DNA of 9,263 nucleotides from CAZNER01 sp964572065 (GTDB taxonomy: Bacteria; Patescibacteriota; Dojkabacteria; JAHIVN01): contig CAZNER010000075.1 in the NCBI GenBank assembly GCA_964572065.1, positions 1 to 9,263 on the forward strand, given 5' to 3'. Below are positions 1 through 6,583 of this stretch, piece after piece. The translations under genes and the position numbers were made by a program. How positions within the stretch are numbered: position 1 is the stretch's first letter; each line of letters starts with the position of its first letter. The notes beneath the pieces are model-generated. The model worked only from the letters and a program-made list of their open reading frames with translations, was not told the DNA's origin and did not search any database.

Positions 1-600
1 GCTTGAAACAGAATCCCAATCAAAATCGCACGGATTTAAAAGAGTACAATCACTAAAGCCAGAACGATTGTCCGCACTTCCTGAAAAATCTGCATTTAAT
101 TTAAAAGATGTGGCTCCGATACGAGTGATATCTTTGCCTGCGCCCATCACAAAAACATTGGCTTTTAATTCAAAATCACCTGTTTCAGAATAGTTTCCAG
201 CTTCTACTTTGATGGCATATCTTTTTGTCGGGCTTGCGTCAGTAATAGAAGCCATAGCAGCCTGAATAGTTGCATATGGTTTTCCTAAAGATCCATCTGC
301 AGTTAAATCGTCACCATTTTTAGCTACGTATACTTCTTGTTCAAATGCAATAGTAGAAGGAGAAATAGCAGCTAATGCAGCATTTACTGCTGCTACACTT
401 GGAGCTTGATCTGTTTGTGATCCAGCAAGACTATCTACTACAGCTGCTGTTTGTGCTCTAAGATCGGTAAAATAAAGATTACCATCTTCACTGATGTCGC
501 CAGTATCTAATACTACAACACCTGTTTGTCCGTTAACGGAATCTACGGCTCCAGTTCCGCCGCCACCTTCTAGTGGTAATCTTATATAACCAGAAGACAT
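1..600 (-). CDS. Phage spike/fibre-type protein with beta-helix start (partial, C-terminus off the window)
   Basis: I translated 200 codons from the ATG at 598-600 to the window edge without a stop, so only the N-terminal part is seen. A clean AAGGAG ribosome-binding site lies at 609-614. Residues 1-20 are glycine-rich. Residues about 19-50 carry the pattern VDSVNGQTGVVVL...NLYFTDLRAQ, which is common in the anchoring part of phage tail and head fibres. From about residue 91 (VYVAKNGDD, then GKPYATIQAA) the sequence has the look of the first turns of a right-handed pectin-lyase-like beta-helix, as in tailspikes that bind or cut surface sugars. It starts 2 nt after the stop of the preceding gene. 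Function in receptor binding is an inference; it could also be a head fibre, given its place near the portal. Confidence 0.75.
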   Translation of the reverse strand, partial: MSSGYIRLPLEGGGGTGAVDSVNGQTGVVVLDTGDISEDGNLYFTDLRAQTAAVVDSLAGSQTDQAPSVAAVNAALAAISPSTIAFEQEVYVAKNGDDLTADGSLGKPYATIQAAMASITDASPTKRYAIKVEAGNYSETGDFELKANVFVMGAGKDITRIGATSFKLNADFSGSADNRSGFSDCTLLNPCDFDWDSVSS

Positions 601-602
601 TT

Positions 603-941
603 TTAAATCTCCTTACCTTTAACATTAGCCTGTATATTTAAAGTTCCAGAACCGCCAGAAGCAGTATAAATTACTTTAATTTTATCGTAATTTGTGTCTA
701 CAATATTCCACATAAAATCGCCAGCTTCAGTTACTACGACTGTAGAATCGTCTAAATCTACATAATTAACATCATCAACAGAAACCTGAACTTTAAATGA
801 TCCTGTAGGAGAGCCTGTCCAGTTAGCATAAAAAACTACTGCTTCAACTCTAGATGTGTCGATTGCAGGAGATTCTAAATTTCCAGACATGTCCCCATCT
901 TTAAGAATCAATCCATTAAATGTATTCTCTTTTATACTCAT
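603..941 (-). CDS. Small beta-rich virion protein, probable (112 aa)
   Basis: I choose the ATG at 939-941 (MSIKENTF...). It follows the portal stop codon by 14 nt and has a GAAAGAG ribosome-binding site, whereas the longer frame to 983 would run 28 nt into the portal gene. The protein is mostly short alternating beta strands with Gly/Ser/Asn turns. The central pattern SFKVQVSVDDVNYVDLDD resembles small beta-sandwich phage proteins that measure out as decoration, adaptor or fibre-base domains. It has no signal peptide, membrane segment or cysteine. It sits between portal and beta-helix protein in one transcript, so a structural role is likely, but the exact role is not shown by the sequence. 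Confidence 0.7.
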   Translation of the reverse strand: MSIKENTFNGLILKDGDMSGNLESPAIDTSRVEAVVFYANWTGSPTGSFKVQVSVDDVNYVDLDDSTVVVTEAGDFMWNIVDTNYDKIKVIYTASGGSGTLNIQANVKGKEI

Positions 942-955
942 GATTCGCTCTTTCT

Positions 956-3091
956 TTATAAACCGCCTGACTGAGGATTCCAAGGAAGTCCAGTCAATGC
1001 ATTTGTTGGTAAACTTGGTTGATTTGGTAATTCTTGAGGTCCTAATCCTATGGGAGATTGCATCATTGCTTGCATTTCAGCAGCTTGCATTTCTTCTACG
1101 CTAAGTGGTTGAGCAGTAGTCATATCTGGAGGCATAGCAGGTTGTCCTGGCATCTGAGGAGCCGCAGGAGGTTGCATTGATGCTTGTTGTATTTCCGTTT
1201 CTCTTCTTGCAGTCGCTTCCGCTGGATCTAAATTATCCATTTCAGATTTTCCAGGTTGAAGAGGTTGAATTCCCAACATTGCCAATAAATCAGGGTCTGC
1301 ATTTTTCATGGCATTTACATGCTCTTCGATATGAATACGCACAGCTCGCATTACTTCTGGATTCATACGAGCTTCAATTGTGGATAACACAGCTTTGTGT
1401 TCCATAATATGCTGAACATGGTTATCAGTAATCAAAACAGGAGCCTCTTTTCCTTCAGAAAGCCACTCATTTTCTTGTTTGATATAAGTCATTTCTCTTA
1501 CAGGACCCTCTAACATAATGTCTAGATTTCCTGTTTTCATTACAGTCATGTACTGATCTGGAGACTTAATAAGTCCCATTTGAAGTAAATTATTGGCCAT
1601 TTCAAGCTTTCCAGCAGTAGTTTTTCCTAGTGGGTTACCCATATCGACAACTACGCGATCTACATCTTTAAGATCTCTGCCTTGAAATGATTTCATGTAA
1701 GTTCTGTTGTTTTTGCCAACAAGTACTGCGGTTCTTTCGACAGAAGCAAAATCTTTTAACGTCTTAATTACTGCTGTTCCAACATCTTCAATTAATTGTG
1801 CGTAAGATTGTTGAAGACCATTATTAAATTGAATTGCCATAGATTGTACTAGAGCTAAACTATTTCCAGATCTTAGATTTGCTTCAGGATTACCTCTAGC
1901 TACGCTGTTTACTCCTGAAATAGTTTCCATTGTTCTTTCAACAGATCCCAAATAATTAAAAATTTCTGGAGGAGTGAAAGTTAAATTTAGAGGTTCAGGT
2001 TTTCCAGAAGCTGGATCATATTCAATAAAGTTAAGACCGCCTAATTGACTAACACTAAGATTATGTCCTTGTGGAGCCACAATATTCTGCACTCCAAAAG
2101 TACTTTGGTTAGTCACAATTGTACTGTGCAGCGCATCAGTAATATCTTGAAGCGCTAATAAATCAAAAGCACTAGTATATCCAAAAGTTGTTTGCATTTG
2201 ATCAGAAGGAGCAATTCTATAAATTGGAATATCTCGATAAGGCAAATCTCCATCATACATTACTGCATCACTAGTTAGAAAAGCTACCATTCTCCCATTA
2301 GGAAGTGCTTCAGATCGTTTATGGTAAAATTCATAAACAGGAATAAGATCAGAAGAAGTAGTTAAATTAAAATTCATTAATTTGTACTCAAGATCAATGT
2401 CTTCTTTAGATCCAATCTGTAAAATCTCATCTTTAAGATCGGGATACTTAGCTGCAAGCTCATATTTATTTTTAAAAGAACGAACAATCATCCAATCGTG
2501 CTCATTGTTATCAGGTTGAAAAACATCACGGATGACGTCTAAAGGATTATGAACACTGAATCTAACATCGCCTGTATATATTGTTTTTCCTTCATTGTCG
2601 ATCATATACTCATCGCCAATAGAAGTATCCCAGGTCAAACGAATAAAACCTTCTCCGTAAACTAAAGCATGTTCAACTGCAGCTCTAAAATATCGCTCTA
2701 GCTTTCTCTCTCGCATATAAAAATCTAAAATACTATTTGCTAAAATTGTTTGAGAGAGTGATTTATAGTCAGTATTCACTGATCTTGCTTCCATAGCTGG
2801 ACGTGTACTTGTAGTCATTACAAGCATATGCTGAACAATATTACGCAGTTGATTTACTTTAAATAGCGATAATTCACCTTGATCGCCGCCGTAAGTAACT
2901 TCAGAAGCTGTGTGGCCTTGACCTGCAGAACTAAATCCATAATAAGCAAGATAACATTTTCGCATTCTTCTAAAAATACCGCTAGTAGATATGTGAGTAT
3001 ACCAATCTTCGATCTTTTTATTAAGTTCTGTGGCAACTTCTTCTTTATCTAAAGTTGCCCAATATTGCTCTCTGCTAGTGGTTTCTGCCAT
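956..3091 (-). CDS. Portal protein, P22-like (711 aa)
   Basis: The portal forms the ring at the capsid vertex through which the terminase pumps DNA and to which the neck and tail attach. The length (711 aa) and order right after the large terminase match the P22-type podovirus portals. Residues 1-240 form the wing-like region (KVNQLRNIV at 78-86, YGEGFIRLTWD at 145-155). Residues about 300-450 hold the long helices of the stem and crown (ALQDITDALHSTIV at 313-326; METISGVNSVARGNP at 388-402). The tail from about 638 is rich in Pro, Met, Gln and Ala and is probably disordered or part of a barrel-like extension. An AAGGA site at 3098-3102 decides the start. It lies 22 nt downstream of the terminase stop. 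No break or frameshift is seen. Confidence 0.92.
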   Translation of the reverse strand: MAETTSREQYWATLDKEEVATELNKKIEDWYTHISTSGIFRRMRKCYLAYYGFSSAGQGHTASEVTYGGDQGELSLFKVNQLRNIVQHMLVMTTSTRPAMEARSVNTDYKSLSQTILANSILDFYMRERKLERYFRAAVEHALVYGEGFIRLTWDTSIGDEYMIDNEGKTIYTGDVRFSVHNPLDVIRDVFQPDNNEHDWMIVRSFKNKYELAAKYPDLKDEILQIGSKEDIDLEYKLMNFNLTTSSDLIPVYEFYHKRSEALPNGRMVAFLTSDAVMYDGDLPYRDIPIYRIAPSDQMQTTFGYTSAFDLLALQDITDALHSTIVTNQSTFGVQNIVAPQGHNLSVSQLGGLNFIEYDPASGKPEPLNLTFTPPEIFNYLGSVERTMETISGVNSVARGNPEANLRSGNSLALVQSMAIQFNNGLQQSYAQLIEDVGTAVIKTLKDFASVERTAVLVGKNNRTYMKSFQGRDLKDVDRVVVDMGNPLGKTTAGKLEMANNLLQMGLIKSPDQYMTVMKTGNLDIMLEGPVREMTYIKQENEWLSEGKEAPVLITDNHVQHIMEHKAVLSTIEARMNPEVMRAVRIHIEEHVNAMKNADPDLLAMLGIQPLQPGKSEMDNLDPAEATARRETEIQQASMQPPAAPQMPGQPAMPPDMTTAQPLSVEEMQAAEMQAMMQSPIGLGPQELPNQPSLPTNALTGLPWNPQSGGL

Positions 3092-3113
3092 GATAAGTCC
3101 TTAATACAATTTA

Positions 3114-4562
3114 TTAATTGTTTTCGCCTTTAAATCGCTTATTAAAGTCAGATAAAAGGGCCTTTTTTAATACTTCCGCATTTGAATTTTTATGTATAAA
3201 TTTGTCTGGGTGTATGTAATGAGTCTCTGGATCTAAAAAATATCCTCCTGGAGGGTATGGGTTTTTCTTTTTGTTAAGGTTCCTTACAAGATACACTAAA
3301 GCCATTAAAATGTCAAAGTGACCTCTATTCTGCTCATCTGATCTAGCCAATCGACGCCCTGTATTATCCCAAATAGCTGATTTCATTTCAGAAATTAGAT
3401 TTACACATCTGGGATGTATAATAATTTGTTTATTGTACAACATTACCCTAACTTCGTTTACTGCTGCTTGAGGATCATCGTTTCTTGTTTTTACAAATCT
3501 CAAGTTGTTTGGAGGGGCATTTAAATCTGCTATTGTTATGTCGTTACCATCAATTATACGTCGATAAGGCTCTTTTATTGTGTTGTTGATTTGCCAAAGA
3601 GACTTTTCCTTTTCTTTAACGACTTCGGCAATTTTACTGCTTGTGGGTTTGTTAAATGCCGCATCATCCTCAATAATAAGCTTATTATTTAAAAAATCCC
3701 AATAACCAAATACCATACCCGTGTTATCAATATATCCTAAATCTACAGCGACATAAGTATCGTAAAATGCTGGTTTTTTCCAATCTTGGGTAATTTCAGC
3801 CATCAAAGCGTCGGTTGCTTCTGGAAGTACTGCGTCTCTAGCGCTAGTGATGAATTCTGCTAAATACTCTCTTCTCCAGGCATCACTTTCTTCTCCACCG
3901 GAAGCCTCTATAAGGTCTTTAATCTGTCTTTCTTCAATAAGTGGATTATCGTACACAGTTTTTTTAATATAATAACCGCCTTTTTCGGCCTGCCGCACAT
4001 AACCAACAAAAGCGTGATCTGGAGAAATCGGAGGAGTTGATGATAAAATAATCTTCCCTTTGGTAGTTGAAATCATTGGAACTAAAATAGACGACACAAT
4101 ATATCTTAAATCGTCCATAAATCCAGCTTCATCGCAAATTACAAAATGAAATACTTGTCCCCGAAGATTTTCTGATCTTCCTGCATCTGTTCCTGCTATA
4201 TGTATTTCTGATCCATTATGCTTAAATATATAAACTTGTTCATTTACTTTGTAATCTGGTTTTATGTCGTTTGGACAATCTTTTAAAATTTCTCGAATAC
4301 GAGGGAGAATAATCTTTTTTACCATTTTTGCTTGCGGAGCTAGATAAGATATTTTAGCTCCTGGATATTTTAGTGCGTATTCAATTGCTTTTACACAAAG
4401 AAAGTAAGATTTTCCAATCTGCCGACCACAATTAATAACAAAAAGACTATGATCGCTATTATTTATAGCATCGTCCATATCCAATTGAGTTTTGTGTAGT
4501 TTCCAAGATAATACTCCAGCTCTCCAAAGCTTGCCCTTTGCAGATTTTAATTCTTCAGTCAT
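3114..4562 (-). CDS. terL: Terminase large subunit, DNA-packaging ATPase and nuclease (482 aa)
   Basis: This is the motor that cuts concatemeric phage DNA and drives it into the prohead through the portal. The ATPase half shows a Q-motif-like LHKTQ (22-26), Walker A CGRQIGKS (45-52), Walker B VICDEAGF with D144 and catalytic E145, and the coupling motif SSTP (174-177). The RNase H-like nuclease half shows the expected acidic residues in VAVDLGYIDNTG (D274), IIDGND (D338/D341) and RGHFDILMALVY (D417). All expected motifs are intact and the length is normal. The ATG at 4560-4562 overlaps the end of the upstream small gene by 8 nt and has only a weak AGG site, so translation is probably coupled to that gene. 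Confidence 0.97.
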   Translation of the reverse strand: MTEELKSAKGKLWRAGVLSWKLHKTQLDMDDAINNSDHSLFVINCGRQIGKSYFLCVKAIEYALKYPGAKISYLAPQAKMVKKIILPRIREILKDCPNDIKPDYKVNEQVYIFKHNGSEIHIAGTDAGRSENLRGQVFHFVICDEAGFMDDLRYIVSSILVPMISTTKGKIILSSTPPISPDHAFVGYVRQAEKGGYYIKKTVYDNPLIEERQIKDLIEASGGEESDAWRREYLAEFITSARDAVLPEATDALMAEITQDWKKPAFYDTYVAVDLGYIDNTGMVFGYWDFLNNKLIIEDDAAFNKPTSSKIAEVVKEKEKSLWQINNTIKEPYRRIIDGNDITIADLNAPPNNLRFVKTRNDDPQAAVNEVRVMLYNKQIIIHPRCVNLISEMKSAIWDNTGRRLARSDEQNRGHFDILMALVYLVRNLNKKKNPYPPGGYFLDPETHYIHPDKFIHKNSNAEVLKKALLSDFNKRFKGENN

Positions 4563-4797
4563 TTTTCGGCGCCTGCTTAACTAAAGCTAAAAGATCAGAT
4601 ATTTCTTCTTTTGATGGTAAAGTGTCATCAATAGAGACTTTAATATCTTGCTCGAATTGACTTATTTTGGCAATAATTTCAAGACATTTAAGGTCTTCAA
4701 TTGATAATCCAGCAGGACTAATGGCTTTTTCGTAATACTTAGCAACTTCGCTAATGATTATCTGATGAATTTGAGATTTTACAGTTGAATAGTTCAA
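4555..4797 (-). CDS. Small protein before TerL, small-terminase candidate (80 aa, TTG start)
   Basis: The protein is almost wholly helical, with a central GLSIEDLKCLEIIAKISQFEQDI (residues about 30-52) like the short helical regions of several small terminase subunits. Its position, overlapping terL by 8 nt, is where terS usually lies. The small subunit recognises the pac or cos site and regulates the large subunit; this role is inferred from position only. There is no ATG in the frame. An in-frame TGA lies three codons upstream of the only usable start, a TTG at 4795-4797, which begins 1 nt after the stop of the gene before it. No clear ribosome-binding site is present, so re-initiation by the same ribosome is plausible. 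At 80 residues it is short for a TerS. Confidence 0.6.
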   Translation of the reverse strand: MNYSTVKSQIHQIIISEVAKYYEKAISPAGLSIEDLKCLEIIAKISQFEQDIKVSIDDTLPSKEEISDLLALVKQAPKND

Positions 4798-4798
4798 T

Positions 4799-5152
4799 TT
4801 ATTTCAAATTTTTAAATCCCAAAGATGCCGCAATACCACCAATTTTATCTCCAAGATCTTTTACCTTGTTTTGCATATCAGTTAATTGTTTATTTTGTAC
4901 ATCGTCGAGATCTTTTGCTTTAGTTATTATTCGTTTTTTACCATAATGCGCTAAAAGTCCCAAAAGAAGACCACCTAAGTCAAAAATTGATGGATTTTGA
5001 GACATTGCAATCTTAAATAAAATAATTCCACAAGCAATGTTAACAATAGAAATTTGCATCTCTCTTTCATCGACAATTCTTAAGAATCTTCCGATTTTTA
5101 GAAGTGCTTTTCCAGTTGATTTTGCTGCTTGCTTTAATTTATAAGTAAACAT
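4799..5152 (-). CDS. Two-span membrane protein, holin candidate (117 aa)
   Basis: A basic, amphipathic N-terminus (residues 1-30) is followed by two hydrophobic segments at about 33-50 (ISIVNIACGIILFKIAM) and 56-70 (IFDLGGLLLGLLAHY). They are separated by a short polar turn, and a charged helical C-terminus (77-106, possible coiled coil) follows. Small phage proteins with two spans and a charged tail are often holins, which permeabilise the inner membrane at lysis, but no endolysin is visible nearby to support this. A membrane-linked virion or assembly role is the alternative. The ATG at 5150-5152 has an AAGG site at 5164-5167. It lies 4 nt after the upstream gene and 1 nt before the next. 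Confidence 0.7.
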   Translation of the reverse strand: MFTYKLKQAAKSTGKALLKIGRFLRIVDEREMQISIVNIACGIILFKIAMSQNPSIFDLGGLLLGLLAHYGKKRIITKAKDLDDVQNKQLTDMQNKVKDLGDKIGGIAASLGFKNLK

Positions 5153-5156
5153 TTAA

Positions 5157-5417
5157 TTATTTACCTTCAATAAGATTTGTTACAAATTCCAGTTTGTATG
5201 TTTCGACTGCATGATCTTTATCCATACACTCTTTAATTCGTGCATCAATAATTTTTCCGCCTTTAATAAAATAAGTGATGAATTCCCACGGTTTTCCTGG
5301 GATATGTCTCATACTAAATGCTAATTCTGGTGCTGCAGCTTCTTCGGCTTTTCGTCTTGCTGCAATTTCATCCATTTTTTTAAGTTTTTTTTCTTCTGCT
5401 TTAGTTTTTCTGCCCAT
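5157..5417 (-). CDS. Unrecognised small basic protein (86 aa)
   Basis: I take the ATG at 5415-5417 (MGRKTKAEEKK...), which has a strong AAGGAG site at 5424-5429; the longer frame to 5468 lacks one and would overlap the upstream gene more. Residues 1-30 are very rich in Lys, Arg, Glu and Ala and probably form a charged helix. Residues about 34-82 look like a small alpha/beta domain (WEFITYFIKGGKIIDARIKE, then a DHAVETYKLEFV helix). The start overlaps the end of the gene before it by 17 nt. I do not recognise the family. Its place before the terminase block suggests a DNA-binding or packaging accessory, but nothing in the sequence proves it. Confidence 0.65.
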   Translation of the reverse strand: MGRKTKAEEKKLKKMDEIAARRKAEEAAAPELAFSMRHIPGKPWEFITYFIKGGKIIDARIKECMDKDHAVETYKLEFVTNLIEGK

Positions 5418-5658
5418 TTTTTTCTCCTTGTGTAGATCTAGACTCTGCGTCTTTTTGTATCTTTTCAATTAAGTCTTTTGTGTTTTTAATTAGATTATCA
5501 GCTAATTGCTGGCAGCGTACGACTGCATGTGCTTGACTTCCGTAGAATCGGCCTTGGACTAATAAACTTTGCAAAAGTTCAAAAACTTCTAGATTAGAGC
5601 TTAGATTATTAAGATCATTTTGCTCTTCTTTAGTATAGTTTAATGATTCTGATGTCAT
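5401..5658 (-). CDS. Unrecognised helical protein, first gene of the packaging/structural operon (85 aa)
   Basis: The ATG at 5656-5658 has a strong AAAGGAG site whose core (AAGGAG) lies at 5665-5670. It is the first gene after the promoter at 5749-5777, with a leader of about 84 nt. The protein is predicted helical throughout. A leucine-rich segment (residues 17-34), the motif QGRFYGSQAHAVVRCQQLADNLI (35-57) and a charged, polar tail make it look like a small soluble helical bundle. It has one cysteine, no membrane segment and no recognisable domain. I cannot name a function. Confidence 0.65.
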   Translation of the reverse strand: MTSESLNYTKEEQNDLNNLSSNLEVFELLQSLLVQGRFYGSQAHAVVRCQQLADNLIKNTKDLIEKIQKDAESRSTQGEKNGQKN

Positions 5659-5748
5659 TATTTTCTCCTTTGTGTAAGTTGTAAAATATGTACAATATTA
5701 CAAAAGTTGCTTATCGACTACATCGGTAAAGCCTAATGCAGATTAACT

Positions 5749-5777
5749 TTTATAGGAACGATCACTGTTTTATTCAA
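5749..5777 (-). promoter_or_regulatory. Sigma-70-type promoter of the packaging/structural operon
   Basis: On the minus strand a -35 box TTGAAT (5772-5777) and a -10 box TATAAA (5749-5754) are separated by exactly 17 bp. It lies between the terminator at 5830-5856 and the first gene of the next block (start at 5658). The expected start of transcription is near 5742. The call rests on hexamer match, spacing and context; A+T-rich DNA gives chance matches. Confidence 0.5.
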
Positions 5778-5829
5778 TCGGGTTGTGAGTGTTTGTCCTA
5801 AAAATTACTCTACAATAGTATTTATTAAA

Positions 5830-5856
5830 CCCCAAGCATCCGAAGATGCATTGGGG
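5830..5856 (-). terminator. Intrinsic terminator with C(UUCG)G tetraloop
   Basis: An 11-bp stem with one bulged base pairs 5830-5840 with 5845-5856, closing on the loop 5841-5844. Read on the minus strand the loop is TTCG closed by C-G, the exceptionally stable UUCG tetraloop, and the stem base is four G-C pairs. It is followed by TTTAATAAATA, a modest T-tract. It sits 20 nt after the stop of the 56-aa gene, so it would end the accessory operon. The weak T-tract lowers certainty. Confidence 0.6.
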
Positions 5857-5875
5857 CATGTGGTCAAGGGCAACT

Positions 5876-6046
5876 TTATTGATTGTCAATCCAATCAGTT
5901 AAAACTTCTTTACTTAAAGCTCTTTTTTCTTTTTGTATTATGTATGACTGATAATTGTACATCGCCACTACTAAAAATGAATACAATATCGCCACCAATA
6001 CGAAAAAAAGAGCAGCTAAACCAGTATAATAAACAAAAGAAGCCAT
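5876..6046 (-). CDS. Single-span membrane protein (56 aa)
   Basis: This short gene was found by reading the gap. The ATG at 6044-6046 lies inside the stop codon of the gene before it (TAATG), a coupling signature also seen elsewhere in this operon. Residues 1-7 are short and polar-aromatic. Residues about 8-30 form one strongly hydrophobic span (GLAALFFVLVAILYSFLVVAMY). Residues 31-56 are polar with a mixed-charge helix (IIQKEKRALSKEVL). With its upstream partner it gives two adjacent single-span membrane proteins, as in some holin/antiholin or spanin-like pairs, but no lipobox, signal-peptidase site or endolysin is seen. The UUCG-loop terminator follows directly. Function unknown. Confidence 0.65.
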   Translation of the reverse strand: MASFVYYTGLAALFFVLVAILYSFLVVAMYNYQSYIIQKEKRALSKEVLTDWIDNQ

Positions 6047-6270
6047 TAATTAAAAGTCTCGTCATTGTCATTCTTAATTAAAGATAGAAAATCTACTTTC
6101 TTTGTTTTTTTGGTTGTTCCTGCGGAGCCACCGCCTAACAAATCTAAAAACTTATCAGAAAACTCCTGAGCCATCTTTTTTTCTTGTCTGTATAAAATGT
6201 AGAATAAAGCACCTGTTGTAGCTACTCCAAATAATACTCCTAAAAAACCAGATAAAAATGTTACCATCAT
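6046..6270 (-). CDS. Single-span membrane protein (74 aa)
   Basis: An N-terminal hydrophobic segment (residues about 3-27, TFLSGFLGVLFGVATTGALFYIL) is followed by a positively charged stretch (YRQEKKM), so the C-terminus probably faces the cytoplasm. Residues 37-74 are polar with a Gly/Ser linker and a Lys-rich patch. The start ATG at 6268-6270 overlaps the TGA of the upstream gene (ATGA); a second in-frame ATG follows directly. The AAGGAG site at 6279-6284 is 8 nt from the first ATG and favours it. Its stop overlaps the start of the 56-aa membrane protein. I do not recognise the family. Confidence 0.75.
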   Translation of the reverse strand: MMVTFLSGFLGVLFGVATTGALFYILYRQEKKMAQEFSDKFLDLLGGGSAGTTKKTKKVDFLSLIKNDNDETFN

Positions 6271-6473
6271 AATTCAATCTCCTTAATTTTCATTAATTCT
6301 AAAATTTCTTCAACTGATTTGTTTACAATGAAAGAACCTTGTGAAGTCATGATCTCTGTTTTTTTACCTGAGTCATCCAATAGATCTTTTGTAATGTACA
6401 CTATTTGATTCGCATTAATGTACAATTTAGCTCCATCTGGTCTTATAATTGTCAAAAAGTTTTCTTTGTTCAT
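6267..6473 (-). CDS. FlbD-like small protein (68 aa), probable leaderless start
   Basis: The pattern I-R-x-D-G-x-K-L-Y-I-N-A-N-Q-I-V-Y-I, then a turn, then EIMTSQGSFIVNKSVEEILELM, matches the layout of FlbD-type proteins: a small beta domain ending in a VxESxxEVxxxI-like helix. In bacteria these lie in flagellar operons; their biochemical role is poorly known. A phage function cannot be deduced. The start is fixed at 6473 because an in-frame TAG lies four codons upstream. There is no good ribosome-binding site; instead a promoter -10 box ends 6 nt before the ATG, so the mRNA may begin at the start codon. It leads a three-gene overlapping unit with the two membrane proteins. The family call is by eye and moderate. 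Confidence 0.7.
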   Translation of the reverse strand: MNKENFLTIIRPDGAKLYINANQIVYITKDLLDDSGKKTEIMTSQGSFIVNKSVEEILELMKIKEIEL

Positions 6474-6479
6474 AATATA

Positions 6480-6508
6480 ATTCTACCAGAGATTTCGCTC
6501 TCTGGCAA
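6480..6508 (-). promoter_or_regulatory. Sigma-70-type promoter with operator-like dyad in its spacer
   Basis: On the minus strand -35 TTGCCA (6503-6508), a 17-bp spacer and -10 TAGAAT (6480-6485) give one mismatch to consensus per hexamer. A perfect 7-bp inverted repeat, CCAGAGA at 6486-6492 and TCTCTGG at 6499-6505 with a 6-nt centre, fills the spacer and touches the -35 box. This is the usual position for a repressor site. The downstream ATG begins 6 nt after the -10 box. Confidence 0.6.
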
Positions 6509-6534
6509 GCGCCAATTTTTTAATCACTTACGCG

Positions 6535-6579
6535 TTAGGGCTTCCCGAGGTGCCTAACTAAGAGGCTTAGGTTACCTAA
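6535..6579 (-). promoter_or_regulatory. Cluster of overlapping inverted repeats after the 54-aa gene
   Basis: Short words TTAGG/CCTAA alternate four times. Three or more mutually exclusive hairpins can form: 6567-6572 with 6574-6579 (TTAGGT/ACCTAA around one base, a near-perfect 13-bp palindrome); 6553-6557 with 6567-6571 (or 6558-6562 with 6566-6570); and 6535-6541 with 6552-6557. No T-tract marks a simple terminator. It lies between the ClpP unit and the promoter of the next unit. Attenuator, RNA-processing site or protein-binding site are all possible. Confidence 0.4.
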
Positions 6580-6583
6580 ATTG

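Noticed and set aside
603..983. Longer start of the beta-rich protein at 983
   Set aside because: It would overlap the portal by 28 nt without a ribosome-binding site; the ATG at 941 has one.
856..1407. Top-strand open frames at 856-1104 and 1177-1407
   Set aside because: They lie opposite the portal and its neighbour and are antisense shadows without start signals.
5680..5700. Palindrome-like A/T-rich stretch around GTAC in the leader of the structural operon
   Set aside because: Only the outer four pairs match cleanly; several internal mismatches make it no better than chance in this composition.
5785..6081. Top-strand open frame of 98 codons
   Set aside because: It overlaps the terminator, the 56-aa gene and part of the 74-aa gene on the other strand, has no ribosome-binding site, and its translation is not protein-like.
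6490..6580. Possible tRNA in the gap with several hairpins
   Set aside because: No TTCGA-type T-loop, acceptor pairing or full cloverleaf could be made on either strand.
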